14,460 nt of DNA from an uncultured Oxalobacter sp. Lineage in GTDB: Bacteria; Pseudomonadota; Gammaproteobacteria; Burkholderiales; Burkholderiaceae_D. The stretch's first letter is position 1; each line of letters begins with the position of its first letter. Below are positions 13,877 to 14,460 of the stretch, in pieces. Made by a program: the position numbers and the translations under genes. Below the pieces are notes generated by a model. That model ran no database searches and had not been told where the DNA came from. It worked only from the letters and a program-made list of their open reading frames with translations. The stretch is taken from NCBI GenBank assembly GCA_934270705.1, contig CAKQQG010000038.1:1-14460 (forward strand), written 5' to 3'.

Positions 13877-14460
13877 GTGAAACAGCTTTTGCAAAATCGG
13901 AGTTTATGTATCGCGGTAGCCGTCTCGGTTCTGCTGCACGTGGCATTGTTGTCCGTCCGTTTTGGCATTTCCCCGGTTTCCGCTCCGGACAAGGCGCAAG
14001 CGCCGATCGAACTGGTGTTGGTCAATTCCGCACAAAGGCGGGTGATCGACATGGCGACCGTCAATGCTCCGGATAATACGTCGTTACAGGGGCAAATTGG
14101 CAGAAAATCGGGGGAAATGGCGGCCAAAACCGGTGCGAAATCAGGGAGAACTGCCGGAGCCCCTGCTGGAAAACCGTCGGTAACAGCGCCTTCCGCATCC
14201 CCGGGAGCTGGAAAAAATACGGGAAAAAATACCGGAGAGGTATCCGGGAAAAAGATGATGAATACGGCACCATCGGGAAAAAGTGACTTCAGATTGCCGG
14301 AAGGTCAGGATGAACGTTCGGTGGTGTTCAGACGGAACGCGCGAGGTGATGGCGGCAGAGGGGGCGGCGGCGGAAACGCCGGTGTGGGGTATGGTGCGCA
14401 GGGACGTCCTGTCATTACAGCCAATACCCGCGATGTCGGTTATGCCATGTATTACAGGGC
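13877..14460 (+). CDS. TonB-like energy transducer protein (5' part of gene)
   Basis: Runs off the right edge after about 194 codons with no stop. The start is likely GTG 13877 (TTG 13889 is an alternative; TGA at 13850-13852 closes the frame upstream). After a short basic N-terminus comes one membrane segment, LCIAVAVSVLLHVALLSV (10-27), with the SxxxH pattern (S17, H21) that in TonB contacts ExbB/ExbD. APIELVLVNSAQ follows, then a long periplasmic linker rich in Gly, Lys, Ser, Thr and Ala (about 75-165, including GDGGRGGGGG). At the right edge, RPVITANTRDVGYAMYYR resembles the beginning of a TonB C-terminal domain. TonB proteins pass proton-motive force from the inner membrane to outer-membrane receptors. 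Neither exbB/exbD nor a receptor gene lies nearby in the window. TonB-family membership is likely; whether it serves iron uptake is unknown. Confidence 0.75.
   Translation, partial: MKQLLQNRSLCIAVAVSVLLHVALLSVRFGISPVSAPDKAQAPIELVLVNSAQRRVIDMATVNAPDNTSLQGQIGRKSGEMAAKTGAKSGRTAGAPAGKPSVTAPSASPGAGKNTGKNTGEVSGKKMMNTAPSGKSDFRLPEGQDERSVVFRRNARGDGGRGGGGGNAGVGYGAQGRPVITANTRDVGYAMYYR
14210..14233 (+). repeat. Two tandem 12-base repeats in the TonB-like linker
   Basis: GGAAAAAATACG (14210-14221) is followed directly by GGAAAAAATACC (14222-14233), differing in the last base only. They encode GKNTGKNTG in the reading frame. Each unit holds six A in a row, a place prone to slippage, and unit gain or loss would keep the frame. 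Confidence 0.7.

Noticed and set aside
12846..13946. 366-codon open frame on the minus strand opposite the RNase II-family gene
   Set aside because: Antisense shadow of a well-conserved catalytic domain; no ribosome binding site or recognisable protein features.
13867..14076. 70-codon plus-strand open frame at the start of the TonB-like gene
   Set aside because: It lies in another frame and has no motifs. The frame from GTG 13877 shows the membrane segment with SxxxH and stays open to the window edge.
1..14460. Defence system, prophage, CRISPR array, insertion sequence or biosynthetic cluster
   Set aside because: I looked on both strands for transposases, integrases, repeat-spacer arrays and toxin-antitoxin pairs and saw none; nearly all of the window is occupied by core genes.

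Overview
The window is a stretch of chromosomal housekeeping genes from a betaproteobacterium, most likely the order Burkholderiales. Base composition is close to balanced, which would fit a moderate-GC member such as an Oxalobacter-like organism, but that placement is an inference. The clue to the group is gene order: aroQ-accB-accC-prmA-(zinc-ribbon/DUF3426 protein)-(PfkB kinase), and mpl followed by a hydrolase, an RNase II-type nuclease and a TonB-like gene.

Layout. (1) Positions 1-3265, plus strand: the 3' two thirds or more of dnaX, then ybaB/ebfC, recR and a divergent cysM-like gene, tightly spaced and probably one transcript; dnaX-ybaB-recR is a classic DNA replication/repair cluster. 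(2) 3290-3737, plus strand: rpsT as its own transcription unit, with a good promoter and a strong terminator. (3) 9040 down to 3733, minus strand: a six-gene run aroQ, accB, accC, prmA, zinc-ribbon membrane protein and PfkB kinase. It joins shikimate synthesis, the biotin arm of acetyl-CoA carboxylase, and methylation of ribosomal protein L11. (4) 9753 down to 9127, minus strand: a conserved-looking unknown protein with a degenerate nucleotidyltransferase-like motif, divergent from mpl. (5) 9828-13820, plus strand: mpl (murein tripeptide recycling), overlapped by a YqiA-type serine hydrolase, then an RNase II-family exoribonuclease. (6) 13877 to the right edge, plus strand: the 5' part of a TonB-like protein with an unusual glycine/lysine-rich linker.

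There is no mobile element, CRISPR array, tRNA, rRNA or defence system in the window, and I do not see a new multi-gene system. The items most worth a second look are: a CysM homologue whose substrate-binding motifs are altered while the PLP lysine is kept; a terminator-like hairpin at the accB-accC junction; poly-A slippery sites in dnaX at the place where gamma-subunit frameshifting occurs in other bacteria; and the uncharacterised protein beside mpl.
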